From assembly GCA_036924085.1 (NCBI GenBank), contig JAVGWX010000005.1, forward strand, positions 97,316,172 through 97,380,171: 64,000 bases of DNA, read 5' to 3'. A program made the translations under genes and the position numbers. Positions 1 through 10,924 of the stretch are shown here, one piece after another; position 1 is the stretch's first letter, and each line of letters begins with the position of its first letter. The notes below the pieces were generated by a model that saw only the letters and a program-made list of their open reading frames with translations, did not search any database and had not been told where the DNA came from. The DNA comes from Ariolimax columbianus. Taxonomy: Eukaryota > Mollusca > Gastropoda > Stylommatophora > Arionidae.

Positions 1-455
1 ACACCAACAAATGATTGGAGAAGAAATACAGACCAAACAAATACTCAGAAACTGTATAAGAATCCACTACATACTCACATGCCAGGTTGTAAACTGTTCC
101 CGTCAGGAATCAAATTTGGCTCAGTTTGAGCTGATACAACGGTCAGTAATACAAATGTCGCTAGTAGACTTTCCATTTCTTCAAGAATATTAAGTCTTCC
201 CTTTATCGTTGAATAATGGCTAAAATGGGGAGTGCCGATTAAACAAGAGTCATTTTATGCTATTATCCGGTTACACACTAGAACGTCGGGAGAGTACATT
301 TTGAAACAGTACAGAGAAAGACAAAAATGATGAGGCAGACTTGTATCACGAAACATGAACACACAAGGACAGGTTACATAGTAGCAATCATACAACAGCA
401 GTGACTTACAATAACCAACGCCATACCGATAGGTCAAGGGAAGAGACTTCAGCGT
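1..455. other. No recognised feature
   Basis: AT-rich sequence before the first LINE relic. Only short incidental open frames are present. I see no repeat structure, RNA gene or recognisable coding similarity. Confidence 0.5.
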
Positions 456-459
456 TCTA

Positions 460-1150
460 GGAGGTATAATAGATGGACGATACAGCCTGTGCCATATACA
501 GCATGAGAATTAACGAGAAGAAATCAGGAACTATGATGACCGGCAGAGCACCTGGGCCACTCGACATAAGTGGAAACGATATTGCTCTTCATCGTGCCCA
601 TGCATTCAAATACTTGGAAAGTATTTGTTTGGCAGACGATAACCTCGACAGGGGATCGAAACTAAGTGCCAGAAAGCGTCTGATTAGCTGTCAGCATTGC
701 TTAGAAACCCAAGCATTAGTTTGGCAACAAAGCAATAGCTGATACACAGTATATTTATGCAGACTGATACCAGTGCCAAATATGGCCTTTGTCCAAAGCG
801 AATGGGAGCAGAATTTTAACGTGTGAAATGTTGGAAGATGATTGTTGGTATTACCAGAAAAGACAGAGGGAGAAATTAAGACATTCGGATTATGTTCACA
901 GTACATTTTCAGGCACAAAATACGTTGGTATGGTCATATCATGAGAATGTACCATCATCAACTTCCAATGATGGTCTACAACGTTGATATAGCTAAGAGG
1001 GCCACCGCGAGGCAGGTGGATATATGACATTAGAGTGATTGGGCAACGACACAGACTCGCAATATCCGACGCGATGCATTTGGCCCATGACAAACGACAA
1101 GCTTCACACGCCGCTCAATTACATGCACGGAAAGACAATTAGCTAACCAA
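460..1150 (+). pseudogene. RTE-like LINE reverse transcriptase relic (C-terminal part)
   Basis: Decayed 3' half of a non-LTR retrotransposon reverse transcriptase that lacks RNase H. The frame at 473-742 reads SMRINEKKSGTMM, then a segment ending AFKYLESICLADDNLDRGS. This matches the conserved block after the YADD motif of RTE-type endonuclease-RT proteins (lrINekKTevM, then FKYLGS). A further piece at 842-1027 reads IRWYGHIMRM, the equivalent of the family's LRWaGHvvRM block. Frameshifts and stops separate the pieces. Inactive and old. The clade call (RTE/Proto2-like) comes from motif memory; the reverse-transcriptase nature is surer than the clade. Confidence 0.7.
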
Positions 1151-1154
1151 TTAA

Positions 1155-1735
1155 CTAACGGAAGTCTCATAACAAGAGCTCACAATAACCAACGCAACAT
1201 GCTTTGCTAGAGAAATGAAAATTCAAATGGCACCAAGATGAAGTTAAATAGATCATACAAACACAAATACAATAACAACACTGGCTTACAACAACCTATT
1301 GGACTGAACCGGCGTACCAATGCGTCCATAACAGCAGCAACAAAAATTTAACAACACCTGGCTCAAAATATATAAAACTTAAGCCTTTGCAGGACGATAC
1401 CTGACGCAAAATAGACAACACGTAAGCCCGTGCAAAACAAGATATGTCTCAAGATAAACAAAACATAAGACCATGTACAACAAGATGACACAAAAATTAA
1501 ACAAGTTAAATACGAAACCCAACCAAAGTTAGTCTGTTGCTACTTCGTCATTCACTTTCAAATATATCACATCTATTTTCCTCATTAACGTGATTGCAAG
1601 ATTCTGGGGCTTCATCCTAACCATACAAATATAGCTCTAAAATGTGTTTGGAGGGCGATATAGTCGCTCTATTTCTTTAATGGTGTCAACATAATTGGAA
1701 AACATATTCTGCTGCTGGTCGCCTTCCGTCTCTTC
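1155..1735. other. No recognised feature
   Basis: AT-rich, A-biased stretch between two LINE relics. It may include eroded 3' sequence of the neighbouring relics, but I can support no feature. Confidence 0.4.
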
Positions 1736-1739
1736 GTCT

Positions 1740-2885
1740 ACCAACTAATGCTTTGCTTCTATTCAGGCGAGGTTCATAAGGAGACTGCGCTTAAGGTCTT
1801 CGTCGGTACCCTACAGCTTTTCGTACATGTTCGCTTCCCCGGGCCAGACTGCCTCTTTTTGGTCTGCATAAGTGGGTCACTCTTGCAGAATATGTTCTGG
1901 TGTTTGCATGTGTGCTCAGAAATCGCCCGTGACGGAGTCTTCAAGACCTAATCTGTGGATGTTGGCCTTGAGTCTGCAAGGGCCAGTTCTGAATATGAAG
2001 ATAATTATCTGCCCATCTCTGCCAAGTTTGCCTATGGAGTAATTTTCTAGACTTGTATTCTTTGTTCTGGTCTCTCCATTCCGTCCTCATGGATTGTTTG
2101 ATGAGTATCGTTGCTTCTGTATTGCTCTGTGGATGGCGAGTCTGTGTGCTGCCACTTCTGGATTTTGCTAGCTCCTCTGTCTTCACGTTTCCAATGATCC
2201 AGCAGTGGGCAGTAACTCACTGTAGGACTAGATCTGTGTTTTTCGGGACAGCAACCCGATGTCATATTTTATTTCGTTGGAGAGTCAATATTGTTTGTGG
2301 CTTGAGATGGCTTGGAGTACGCTCTTGGAGCCTATATTGTTTGTGGCTTGAGATGGCTTGGAGTACGCTCTTAGAGCCTATATTGTTTGTGGCTTGAGAT
2401 GGCTTTGAAAACGCTCTTGGTGTCTATTAGAAGGAGCCTTTTCCTCGTAGTTGAGTTTTCGCTGATAAAAATCTTATTTTCTTCATATACAGCTGTTGCT
2501 TCAGCTCTTAAATTGGTACAGGTCTCTCCTACTGGTATGGAGCAATCTTGTATGTTGCTGTTGGAGTGTGTGATGTAGATTGGCAGCCTCCCATTTTATC
2601 TCTCTTTGTAGCCGATCCATCTGTGTACACGTGGGTCCAGGAGATGCTAAGGTACTGTCTCTCTTGAACTCATGCCAAACGTGAATTATTTGTTCTGTTG
2701 CCAACTGCTAACTTTCTTCGTTTTCCGTGTAACCTCCAATATTATTTTGAACCAGTCCTGGCTCAGTATCCATGTTTCTGGAATGAGTGTTTCGCACTTT
2801 TCGATTTCAGCTTATGTCTGCAAATTGTTTGCGGTTTTCTCTGGCCAGATAGCTGGAGCTTTTCCGTAGAAGTCTGACTTTTGGT
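1740..2885 (-). pseudogene. RNase H-containing LINE (I/Nimb-like) C-terminal relic, family 2
   Basis: Read on the minus strand with frameshifts, this is the C-terminal end of a LINE polyprotein of the I superfamily. Near 2,600-2,650 it reads VYTDGSATK (RNase H first Asp). Near 2,510-2,540 it reads NLRAEATAVYEE (RNase H Glu block). Near 2,170-2,215 it reads AHCWIIGNVKTEELAKS (His/Asp block). Near 1,830-2,000 it reads FRTGPCRLKANIH and then TPEHILQE, the post-RNase H zinc-knuckle-like tail. Stops and frameshifts make it inactive. It is clearly diverged from the three long LINE copies further along, so it is a separate family. Its RNase H region contains a 46-bp tandem triplication. Confidence 0.72.
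2291..2428. repeat. 46-bp tandem repeat, 3 copies, inside LINE relic
   Basis: Copies of a unit beginning TTGTTTGTGGCTTGAGATGG start at 2,291, 2,337 and 2,383. The 46-bp period is not a multiple of three, so the expansion shifts the RNase H frame of the host relic. Confidence 0.9.
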
Positions 2886-2889
2886 CTGA

Positions 2890-3475
2890 CCGTATCAATC
2901 AATCAAGCAAATCAAAAGCATGTCGGCTTTCTGCGTATCATACTTGCCAAGTCTTCCTATCATGAGCCATCCGAGTCTAGTCTGACCTCAAGCTCATGAT
3001 GAATTAAATACGTTTTGTAGGACATCAGCTTCAGAACAAACGACAATAGATAAACAGTCTATTCGGACCAACTGCCACAAATACTTAACCACTTCGAACA
3101 CAACTTGAGAAATAGAAAGTTCAAATCAAGTATCATCTCCACAATGAAAGTCGACTGAAATGGATCTCCAGAGTACTCTGTCTCTTAACTTGACTGTGCC
3201 ACTTTCAGCCTGTCCATTTCTGATAACGCCATTTACTTCGGACATTTTGGCCCTCTGCCCTTCCTCTTAGTATTGTTTTCAGCGAGGTGTTAAATTGATT
3301 ACGTGACCAAAATATCTTAACTGTTAGACTCGCAACTCTTAGTTCACATTTTAAATTTTATCCGGTGTAATTAAGTTTTTAAGTAAGTAAGCAAGATAGA
3401 AGGTAGGTAGGTAAGTAAACAAGTAAGTTAGTAAAAAGTATTCAACCAGTAATTTTCCAAGACTTTCTTATCTGT
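2890..3475. other. No gene; short imperfect AAGT tetranucleotide run
   Basis: Mostly featureless. An imperfect AAGT/AGGT tetranucleotide run lies at about 3,378-3,436. No coding similarity recognised. Confidence 0.5.
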
Positions 3476-3479
3476 TTCC

Positions 3480-4060
3480 ATATCTTTCCACGAGATGAGC
3501 CATTCTTCTATGTTTTCCCATTTTAAACGTATCAACTGTTTTCACCATCTGTTTTCTATGTGCCCACGGTTCTATGCCACACAGTAATGGAGATTATACA
3601 TAACATCTGATCACTCTCATTGCCTGGATGTCAATATATCACTCATGTTGGTGAAATTACATTTATCAATCCATAATCGCGTCCTGATTTTTATTTTGCA
3701 TCTTCCATCCTCTAGTTTTATATTTCCAAGAAAGAAACAACGCTTGCACTTTTCTAGTGTTTGATTATCTTTTTGTATCTGTAGAGTAGTTGGTTTTTCT
3801 ACTTTGCTAATTATCATAGTTTTCGTTTTCTCAGAACTAATCTCCAATCCATATACCTATAATATGTTCGTTACTTCAATGACCAGTTCTTGTAGTTCTT
3901 GTTCACACTCAGCCTGCATGAAATTTGTCATCTGCATATCTGTGATTATTTATTAACATTTCCCCGATACGGAGTACTAGCATTTCTTCTAGAATGTTTA
4001 AACACCTGTTCTGTGTAAATATGAAATAGATAAGGGATAGTACACAACCTTCAGCAAGTC
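3480..4060 (-). pseudogene. RTE-like LINE reverse transcriptase relic
   Basis: Minus-strand RT fragment. From about 4,040 downward it reads EGCVLSLIYFIFTQ (GCVLSP.LFNLY-type motif), then INNHRYADDKFH near 3,930-3,950, which keeps the catalytic YADD box. The open segment 3,847-3,617 reads EISSEKTKTMIISK, then a FFLGNIKLEDGRC block, the equivalent of K-Y-LGS-I-tedGRc in RTE-type proteins. The order is correct for reverse transcriptase motifs 4-6 plus the downstream region. Stops and a frameshift occur around 3,850-3,900. It is a different copy, and probably a different subfamily, from the relic at 0.46-1.15 kb. Confidence 0.78.
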
Positions 4061-4064
4061 ACTA

Positions 4065-4525
4065 ACAACAATCAACACAATACTGTTGGTCCAAGAGAGG
4101 AGCCGTCAGAACTCTAGGGTTTTACAGCAACCAACAAAACACTCGTGGCCAAAGAAATGAACAATCAGTAGCTCACGCATCTACATTTTAAAAAAAACGC
4201 ACCACTCTTGGTCCAAATGAAGAAACTTCAACTCCTTACTCACAAGCAAATACTGACCGACAAAGGTCAAGTAAAGGGGAAAACTAAGCTGAAAGTGAAC
4301 ATAAGTAGCATGTGATTGTTACATGGCTCTCTACCTTGGACTGCACGCTCACGAAATCGGCGTCTGGGTCTCGTACTGGACCACCGTGATTGGATATTCG
4401 ATTAGTCGATTGATCACGCGGCACAGACTTTATGCCGCTCTAGCATTATACTGTACACATTTTTTACTAACAGACAAAGAGACAACCAGGTAGGAGAACA
4501 AACAGGTAGACAGGCAGACATGCAG
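4065..4525. other. No recognised feature
   Basis: Unique-looking sequence with no repeat or coding signal that I can support. Confidence 0.4.
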
Positions 4526-4529
4526 CTAT

Positions 4530-4701
<172 letters not shown>

Positions 4702-4920
4702 GGTTATGGGGCTAGACCCCTTGAGGAGGCAGATTCTCCTTTTCCTTACTACCTGCGTGACCGTTTGTTTTTAATAGATGTCTTTGTCTTTGTGGTGTCT
4801 CTTTAACAGTGTCGCGTCAGTTTTTCTTTTGTTTGAAGGCCTGGTATCTGCTGTTATAAGCAGCCGCAGCTGGTGGGTTGGGGACACTGATGTCACTTAA
4901 TAATGTATTTCTCTCTGTAT

Positions 4921-4948
4921 GTTTCTCTCTCTCTATCTATCTATCTCT

Positions 4949-4991
<43 letters not shown>
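4921..4991. repeat. CT dinucleotide repeat
   Basis: Pyrimidine tract of CT repeats with short TATC and poly-C interruptions. Confidence 0.95.
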
Positions 4992-4992
<1 letters not shown>

Positions 4993-5436
4993 GTCCCTCA
5001 TGTTGTACCGCTCACGGTGTAGAGAGGTGCTTTGGTATGTATTTGCAATCGAGTACGCAGATCAATAGCTGTTTGGCATTTTACATTTCTGATGACTTCA
5101 TACAGGCCACTGTTGGGTAGGGACTAAAATATATGCAATCACAGAGGCTAACAACCTGTTCTTTTAGATGTTCAATTGCCGAGGGTTCTTTTACGTGTAC
5201 ATACTGACATAGTGTACACGAGACCTCCGAGTTTATAGTCGGTCTCCGATAGGTCTTGAAGCCTGATCTAACCTCCCATTGACACCAGCGGACGATCGAA
5301 ACTTGCGGGGCTCGAATACCCACCGTTTCGCCTTTCATTCATTCCTTTCGTGAGCTCCTTAACTGTCATCTAGTGACATTACCCTGACTGTCTATCATGC
5401 ACGACAAAGTTTCAACTTTCCTTTTTAATACCCTTT
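4992..5436. other. No recognised gene
   Basis: Non-repetitive sequence between two pyrimidine tracts. The segment 5,100-5,340 looks like part of a dispersed element (it has a tRNA T-arm-like GCTCGAATACCC), but no second copy is in the window, so I leave it unassigned. Confidence 0.35.
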
Positions 5437-5491
5437 TTTCTCTCTCTCTTTCTCTCCCTCTCTCTCTTTCTCTCTCTCTCTCTTTCTCTCT
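5437..5491. repeat. CT/TTTC pyrimidine microsatellite
   Basis: Imperfect CT repeats with TTT interruptions. Confidence 0.9.
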
Positions 5492-5622
5492 GTCTTAATC
5501 ACTGATACCACATCACATATTGTGATACTTATTTATGTTGCCTTGATCAAAGTTTGTACAACACAAATTACAAAGAGTTGGTGATCATTTTATATTGAAG
5601 ACAAATATCTCAATAAATTATG

Positions 5623-5909
5623 TGTAACACTTAATCAAGTGACACGATACACTGTCTGTCTCGAAACACAGAATCAAGTGACATGTACACTGTCTGTTCT
5701 TGTAACACAGAATCAAATGACATGATACACTGTCTGTTCTTGTAACACAGAATCAAGTGACATGATACACTGTCTGTTCTTGTAACACAAAATCAAGTGA
5801 CATGATACACTGTCTGTTCTTGTAACACAGAATCACGTGACATGATACACTGTCTGTTCTTGAAAGACAGAATCGGGTGACACGATACATTGTCTGTTCT
5901 CGGAACAGA
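5623..5909. repeat. 40-bp minisatellite, about 7 copies
   Basis: The unit contains AATCAAGTGACATGATACAC followed by TGTCTGTTCT and TGTAACACAG, with an exact 40-bp period in the centre. One more unit (6,126-6,177) lies beyond an intervening CR1 fragment. Confidence 0.95.
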
Positions 5910-5914
5910 TTAAC

Positions 5915-6120
5915 TAAAGAAAGATTCAGATTAGATATTGTGAATTATTTTTTTAGTCAGAGAGTGGCGAATGCTTGGAATACCTTGCCACATGAAGTAG
6001 TAGAGGGAGGGACAATTAATCATTAAAGAATAGATTGGATGCGCATAGCTTTTAGAGCAAGGACATGTTAATGAAACTTGTATACAGACTCTGCAGAGTC
6101 TTCTAAACCAGTATAGCGAC
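5915..6120 (+). mobile_element. CR1-type LINE, 3'-terminal fragment
   Basis: Reads RFRLDIVNYFFSQRVANAWN and then TLPHEVVE, the conserved C-terminal block of CR1-clade LINE proteins (FFSQRVVNaWNtLPheVVea). A stop occurs soon afterwards. The same segment occurs inverted at 54.58-54.79 kb. It sits between copies of the 40-bp minisatellite. Confidence 0.82.
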
Positions 6121-6125
6121 GCTAA

Positions 6126-6177
6126 GTTACGTAACACCGAATCAGGTGACACGTTACACTGTCTGTTCTTGTAACAA
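6126..6177. repeat. Detached unit of the 40-bp minisatellite
   Basis: Carries AATCAGGTGACACG followed by TTACACTGTCTGTTCTTG, one diverged unit of the array at 5,623-5,909, separated from it by the CR1 fragment. Confidence 0.85.
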
Positions 6178-6203
6178 GCCAAAGTCTAAGTTATCGTATA
6201 AGC

Positions 6204-6551
6204 TGAGCAGCGCATGAGCTGCAGTGGTCAGTGACCCATAGCTGACTCCTAGCGTCAGGGCCGGCGAACAATAGCTGCCAAGACCCTTCTACAACTCCAT
6301 GCGGTGATCCTGGATAACAGGCTGCAGCAGGCAAACTGGCTAAGGAGAAGGGATCGAAGAGGGAATGCTAACCCGGTACTCAAAAAATGCTTGCTGAAGT
6401 CGGATGTATTGGTCCGAAAGGTGCAAATATCGCAGCCAAGCTGTAAACTACGACATAACGCATTCCGTTCTCTGGACTACATTTTGCTACTTAAGCCCTT
6501 TCAGGGTTTGGTAGCGGGAGATTGAGAACGAACGACGAAGAAGAAGAAGAA
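6204..6551 (+). mobile_element. SINE-A copy 1 (GAA-tailed, about 350 bp)
   Basis: First of three close copies of a non-coding element. It starts near TGAGCAGCGCATGAGCTGCA, contains the core GAAGTCGGATGTATTGG then TCCGAAAGGTGCAAATATCG, and ends GAACGACGAAGAAGAAG. It is flanked by an 8-bp direct repeat GTATAAGC (6,196-6,203 and 6,552-6,559), read as a target-site duplication. I see no clear pol III A/B boxes in the head, so the origin of its 5' part is unresolved. Short open frames in it are not coding. Confidence 0.9.
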
Positions 6552-6559
6552 GTATAAGC

Positions 6560-7283
6560 AACGTCAGTAAGTATGGTACAGGAGTAGTGAGAGAAGTACA
6601 ACGAATAGCACTACATTATCATTTCAATCATGTCATAAGAGATGATTGAAGAGGGCTGTGTATGGTTCTGCTGACTTCGTCATGCAAAATCACTACTATG
6701 AATCCATCACTGGAAGTATTTGGATACAAGCTTCGTAGAAAGGCGGAGGCTGTAACGGTGGGCATATTCTTCTCTTTGAGAGAAAAAAACAAATCATAAA
6801 GTATGCAAGTGAGAGGCGTTGGTGTTACCGAGGCAGTGGCGTATTCATGATAACAGGCTGGAGCTTGACAATAGAGACAGAGAGTGATTTCTTTTTAGGG
6901 GCGGGTATCTTATGCGGTTGTCTTAAGAGCCGCCACTGTGTAGAACTCTCTTTCCTTGCTGTGAAAAATACAAAATGGCCGGCTGTAGAATGAACGAATA
7001 GCGAGCGAGACAAAGAGGCGTCAGAACTTTGGGAGCTTATTCTTAAATTTACGTAAGCGAAAGCCATCCTGGCCTCGAAGCACCTGTAGCAGGTTCACTG
7101 GATATGGATAGGAGCCCACTGGATATAACGTATAGACATGTATAATCTGCTGCCTCATGTGGGATATCTCAAAACAATGAATTGGCAGTCGCTGAAACAT
7201 TTCTTAAGCAGTTCTGGGTCCAGTAGAGAGAGACGCTTGTGAGTACGGGATAAGAGTTGTGTACAGCAAGCGAAGGGGAGAAA
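6560..7283. other. No recognised feature
   Basis: Apparently unique sequence between two repeat elements. No coding or structural signal that I can support. Confidence 0.4.
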
Positions 7284-7545
7284 GACTAACGTCTGGTCAG
7301 GCACAACATACTGGTCAGGCATGTTAGTCAGGGCCAGGCCCAACATACTGGTCATGATTGTTACTCAGGGTCAGGCACAACATACTGGTCAGGCATATTA
7401 GTCAGGGCCAGGCACAACATACTAGTCAGGATTGTTACTCAGGGTCAGGCACAACATACTGGTCAGACTTGTTACTCAGGGTCAGGCACAACATAATGGT
7501 CAGGCATGTTAGTAAGGCCAGGCACAACATACTGGCCAAGACCCT
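7284..7545. repeat. 37-bp minisatellite derived from SINE-B 5' head, about 7 copies
   Basis: Units contain GGCACAACATACTGGTCAGG followed by a TGTTAGTCAGG-type end, with a period near 37 bp. The same sequence is present about twice at the 5' end of the SINE-B copy at 34.85 kb, so the array is an expansion of the element head. Confidence 0.92.
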
Positions 7546-7815
7546 CATATCGGCTTCCTCGTAGCCCTCCCTGGAAACGGGCTGTTTTCAGGACAGACTG
7601 GCTAACGAAAGAAGGGATCGCCGTGATGCCCGTAGTAGTGAGCAACACGCAGATGGAGTCAAGCATAGCACAACCGACTGTAGGACACCGGTCCACCTTC
7701 TTCAGCACGCCCGGGATGTGAGGAAAGCTACTACAACCCGCCACTTGTCTTTCACAGGGCACACAGAAGAGTAAACCGACTCAGTGTGGGCGTTCGAAAC
7801 AACAGCAACAACCAG
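7505..7815 (+). mobile_element. SINE-B-like repeat copy 1 (CAA-tailed)
   Basis: Dispersed non-coding repeat. Blocks shared with 34.85-35.19 kb are TGGCCAAGACCCTC, GGGCTGTTTTCA, TAGTGAGC, CACGCAGATG, CCGGTCCACCTTC and GGGATGTGAGGAAAGCT. It ends in CAACAGCAACAACC. A third copy is inverted at about 52.69-52.98 kb. No open frame is conserved between copies. Its class (SINE or a non-autonomous LINE derivative) is not settled. Confidence 0.85.
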
Positions 7816-7899
7816 CGAATTATAAGAACCATCGGTACCCACATCATATGCCCTTTCATGGAATAGAATAATTACCTATATGTCCGACCAGTGTGCAAT

Positions 7900-8255
7900 A
7901 ACTGTTCTGTGGTGTGGCACTGGGGCCAATATGTTTGATCTCATGTAACTTCGGTACAGTGGTGGGGCCGTGGGGCCAACATGTTTGATCTCGTGTAACT
8001 TCGGTACAGTGGTGGGGCCAACATGTTTGATCTCATGTAACTTCGGTACAGTGGTGGGGCCCTGGTGTATTAGACTTGATCCCCAATATCATGTGACCCT
8101 CGGTACTTTTGTGAGGACCTGGGGCCTATGTCTCATTTAACCCTCGGTTCTATGGCAGGGCCCTGAGACTATAAGACTTGATCTCATGTTACCATCGACA
8201 CTATTGCGGGGCCTTGGAGCAATTAGACTTAATCTCATGTGACACTCAAGCTGTT
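7900..8255. repeat. Irregular minisatellite, 40-55 bp units
   Basis: Degenerate units with GTTTGATCTCATGTAACTTC and GGTACAGTGGTGGGGCC. Early units are well conserved; later ones (8,060-8,240) are strongly diverged. Confidence 0.88.
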
Positions 8256-9060
8256 TGATATTGACACCCCAGATTTAAAGGATTTCTGATCTTCAGATAA
8301 CCCAATAATCTTGTCCTGTACATGCACATCGTGGTCTTTAATATGGTTAGTCAGGCATAAACGTGGCGAAACAAACAGCGCCACAAACATACATTTAATC
8401 TATCAATCACCGTTATTTGACCAGAGCAGCTTTTGGAGTTTCCGTTCAGACAAAACCCACCAATCATATCCCGCTGTGTCGATAATTGCCTTGACATTTG
8501 TCATGCTTGTGATGACGAAATTTGGTTGTTATTTCCCTTAGGTGAGTATGAGCTTTGTTTATTGCTGGAAGATAACGTGGACTATCAGAAAATGCGTTAT
8601 AATTGTATTCCACACCCTTCTTCCTGAATTGAGTTATAGTGTAGTTAAATACTTTGTTTGGCGACAGTATTGCCGGGTTCCCATCCTGGTAGAGACATTG
8701 CAAGTGACTAGTCTACCCGCTGTTAATGAAGGCAATGAATCGATAAAGGGGAATGGGCCACCTCACCCCACCTAAAACCGAGACCTATATGGTTCATATG
8801 CCATCCCTGGTGGCTGTGTACGCCATATGACTATTCCAACTTGAATGTACAACAAAGGATTGAGAATGGTAGCTCGACCCACAATAGCTAAGACCTCGTA
8901 CAATGGCGTCTCAATCACGTGTTGGCGGAAGCGTATGGGAATGTCGAGAATATGCCTACTGCCACACTGACAGCATTTCATAAGAGGGTGATAACATACA
9001 ACGATAATTAGTGCCTAGCTGAGCGAATTCTACAACTAATGTCATTCTTGCAGCGAAGCG
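8256..9060. other. No recognised gene
   Basis: Several short overlapping open frames but no domain or codon evidence. An isolated 3'/5' splice-like junction (TTTCCCTTAG then GTGAGT) lies at 8,532-8,547. Confidence 0.35.
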
Positions 9061-9061
9061 G

Positions 9062-9830
9062 CTGTTTGTGCTTCTGATGGTGATGGTGGGATGTAGTTGT
9101 ATCAGCTGTTGGGGCATCTGATGGTGATGGTGAGATGTAGTAGTATCAGCTGTTGGGGCGTCTGCTGGTGGGATGTAGTAGTATCAGCTGTTGGGACATC
9201 TGATATTGATGGTGGGATGTAGTAGTATCAGCTGTTGGGGCATCTGATGGTGATGGTGGGATGTAGTAGTATCAGCTGTTGGGGCATCTGATGGTGATGG
9301 TGGGGTGAAGTAGTATCAGCTGTTGGGGCATCTGATGGTGATGGTGGGGTGAAGTAGTATCAGCTGTTGGGGCATCTGATGGTGATGGTGGGATGTAGTA
9401 GTATCAGCTGTTGGGGCATCTGATGGTGATGGTGGGATGTAGTAGTATCAGCTGTTGGGGCATCTGATGGTGATGGTGGGGTGAAGTAGTATCAGCTGTT
9501 GGGGCATCTGATGGTGATGGTGGGATGTAGTAGTATCAGCTGTTGGGGCATCTTATGGTGATGGTGGGATGTAGTAGTATCAGCTGTTGGGGCATCTGAT
9601 GGTGATGGTGGGGTATAGTAGTATCAGCTGTTGGGGCATCTGATGGTGATGGTGGGATGTAGTAGTATCAGCTGTTGGGGCATCTGATGGTGATGGTGGG
9701 ATGTAGTAGTATCAGCTGTTGGGGCATCTGATGGTGATGGTGGGATGTAGTAGTATCAGCTGTTGAGGCATCTGATGGTAGGATGTAGTAGTATCAGATG
9801 TTGAGGCATCTGATGGTGATGGTTCCAGAG
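9062..9830. repeat. 44-bp minisatellite, about 17 copies
   Basis: The unit reads CATCTGATGGTGATGGTG, then GGATGTAGTAGTATCAGC and TGTTGGGG, with an exact 44-bp period (for example CATC at 9,241 and 9,285). Two variant classes (GGATGTAG and GGGTGAAG) are interspersed, which suggests spread of variants by unequal exchange or conversion. Confidence 0.97.
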
Positions 9831-10149
9831 GTAGGGAAGGGTTACACACTGAATAAAAACATATTACAGAAGGGAAAAGAATGCGTTTACGTAGACAGAA
9901 AATTGAACAGCATGGAGGCACAGCATCAGCTGAAATCTTACATTGGATCGCCACGGCCTCATTCGCATTTAACCAAGCTATAGATGTCTGGAAATCAGAG
10001 TAATCACTTGTAGTATCACCCGGTAAGCCGGACAATTACTAGAAAAACCATCATTGTGGGTCTCAACAGCATAAAGAAGCTACAAAGAGTGGCCTAAGAA
10101 CGATCTATCAGGAGAACATTGTGTTCTACCTTATGCACCGTGTTTGGCG
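9831..10149. other. No recognised feature
   Basis: Unique sequence between the 44-bp array and an RTE fragment. Nothing supportable. Confidence 0.4.
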
Positions 10150-10530
10150 ATGAAAGAACATAGATAGAGATAGATAGAAGTATTGAACGGCTCTGAAACA
10201 TGGACTCTAGATAAAATGGATGGAAAGACATTAGCAGCTTTTGCGATGTGGTACTATTACATGATGATAAAAGTGAGCTGAACAGAACAAAAAATATGAC
10301 GAGTCACAATACGACACATTACGATTTACTTTTGAAAATACTGGAAGACGAAATTCAGGGGAAACTAGAAGACGTCCAAGAAACAAGTACATCACACTTG
10401 TGTGCAAGAGTATTCTGGTGCAGATTTGTGGTTAGCTGAAGAGATCTGAAGAGAAGAGTGGAATGACATGATCAGACACATTCAACACCATTCTCCGCGG
10501 GCGGACTTAATCAGATGATGATGATGATCA
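10150..10530 (+). mobile_element. RTE-like LINE 3' fragment with ATG-repeat tail
   Basis: Reads GSETWTLDKMDGKTLAAFAM with a Trp-Tyr-Tyr block after it, the family's conserved YG.ETWTL..d.k.l.aFemWcyRRm segment. After frameshifts comes a REEWNDMIRH-type C terminus (family: RdeWRsmv). It ends in GATGATGATGATGATC, the short ATG-type tail usual for RTE-type elements. Heavily mutated and 5' truncated. Confidence 0.8.
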
Positions 10531-10534
10531 GACA

Positions 10535-10924
10535 ACTTTTATTATTATATAATAATATTTCAATATATTTTCGACTTACTGATCACACAAACGCACCACC
10601 TTAATTTGTGTGTGTATATATATATATATATCGCATGACTAACAACATGGGAACACGAAATGTGACGTCCAGATGATCCAACAACTTTAAGCATCCACCA
10701 ATGACACAGAGAGATAACCCGAGTGACAGTTAGTCAGTATTGGTCCTACACCCGAAACCGAAAGATCTAAGTGAGTTTAAACATCAGACACTTATAATGC
10801 GCTTTGAAAACCAGGAAAACAGATTGAAGATTAATGAGGTCGGCTGACTAAAACAGTCTAATATCAATTATTATTCCCCACTAAAGATGTGCAGGATGTT
10901 GGAAAGTTCCATCTTTGTAAGTCA
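10535..10924. other. No gene; short TA repeat
   Basis: Contains a short TG/TA dinucleotide run at about 10,607-10,631. Otherwise featureless. Confidence 0.5.

Noticed and set aside
8532..8547. Recursive-splice-like junction (pyrimidine tract-AG directly followed by GTGAGT)
   Set aside because: A single short motif without exon, transcript or conservation evidence; expected by chance in 64 kb.
9062..9830. Possible CRISPR-like regular array
   Set aside because: Units are contiguous with no unique spacers, there are no cas-like genes, and the context is animal DNA; it is a minisatellite. The same holds for the other regular arrays.
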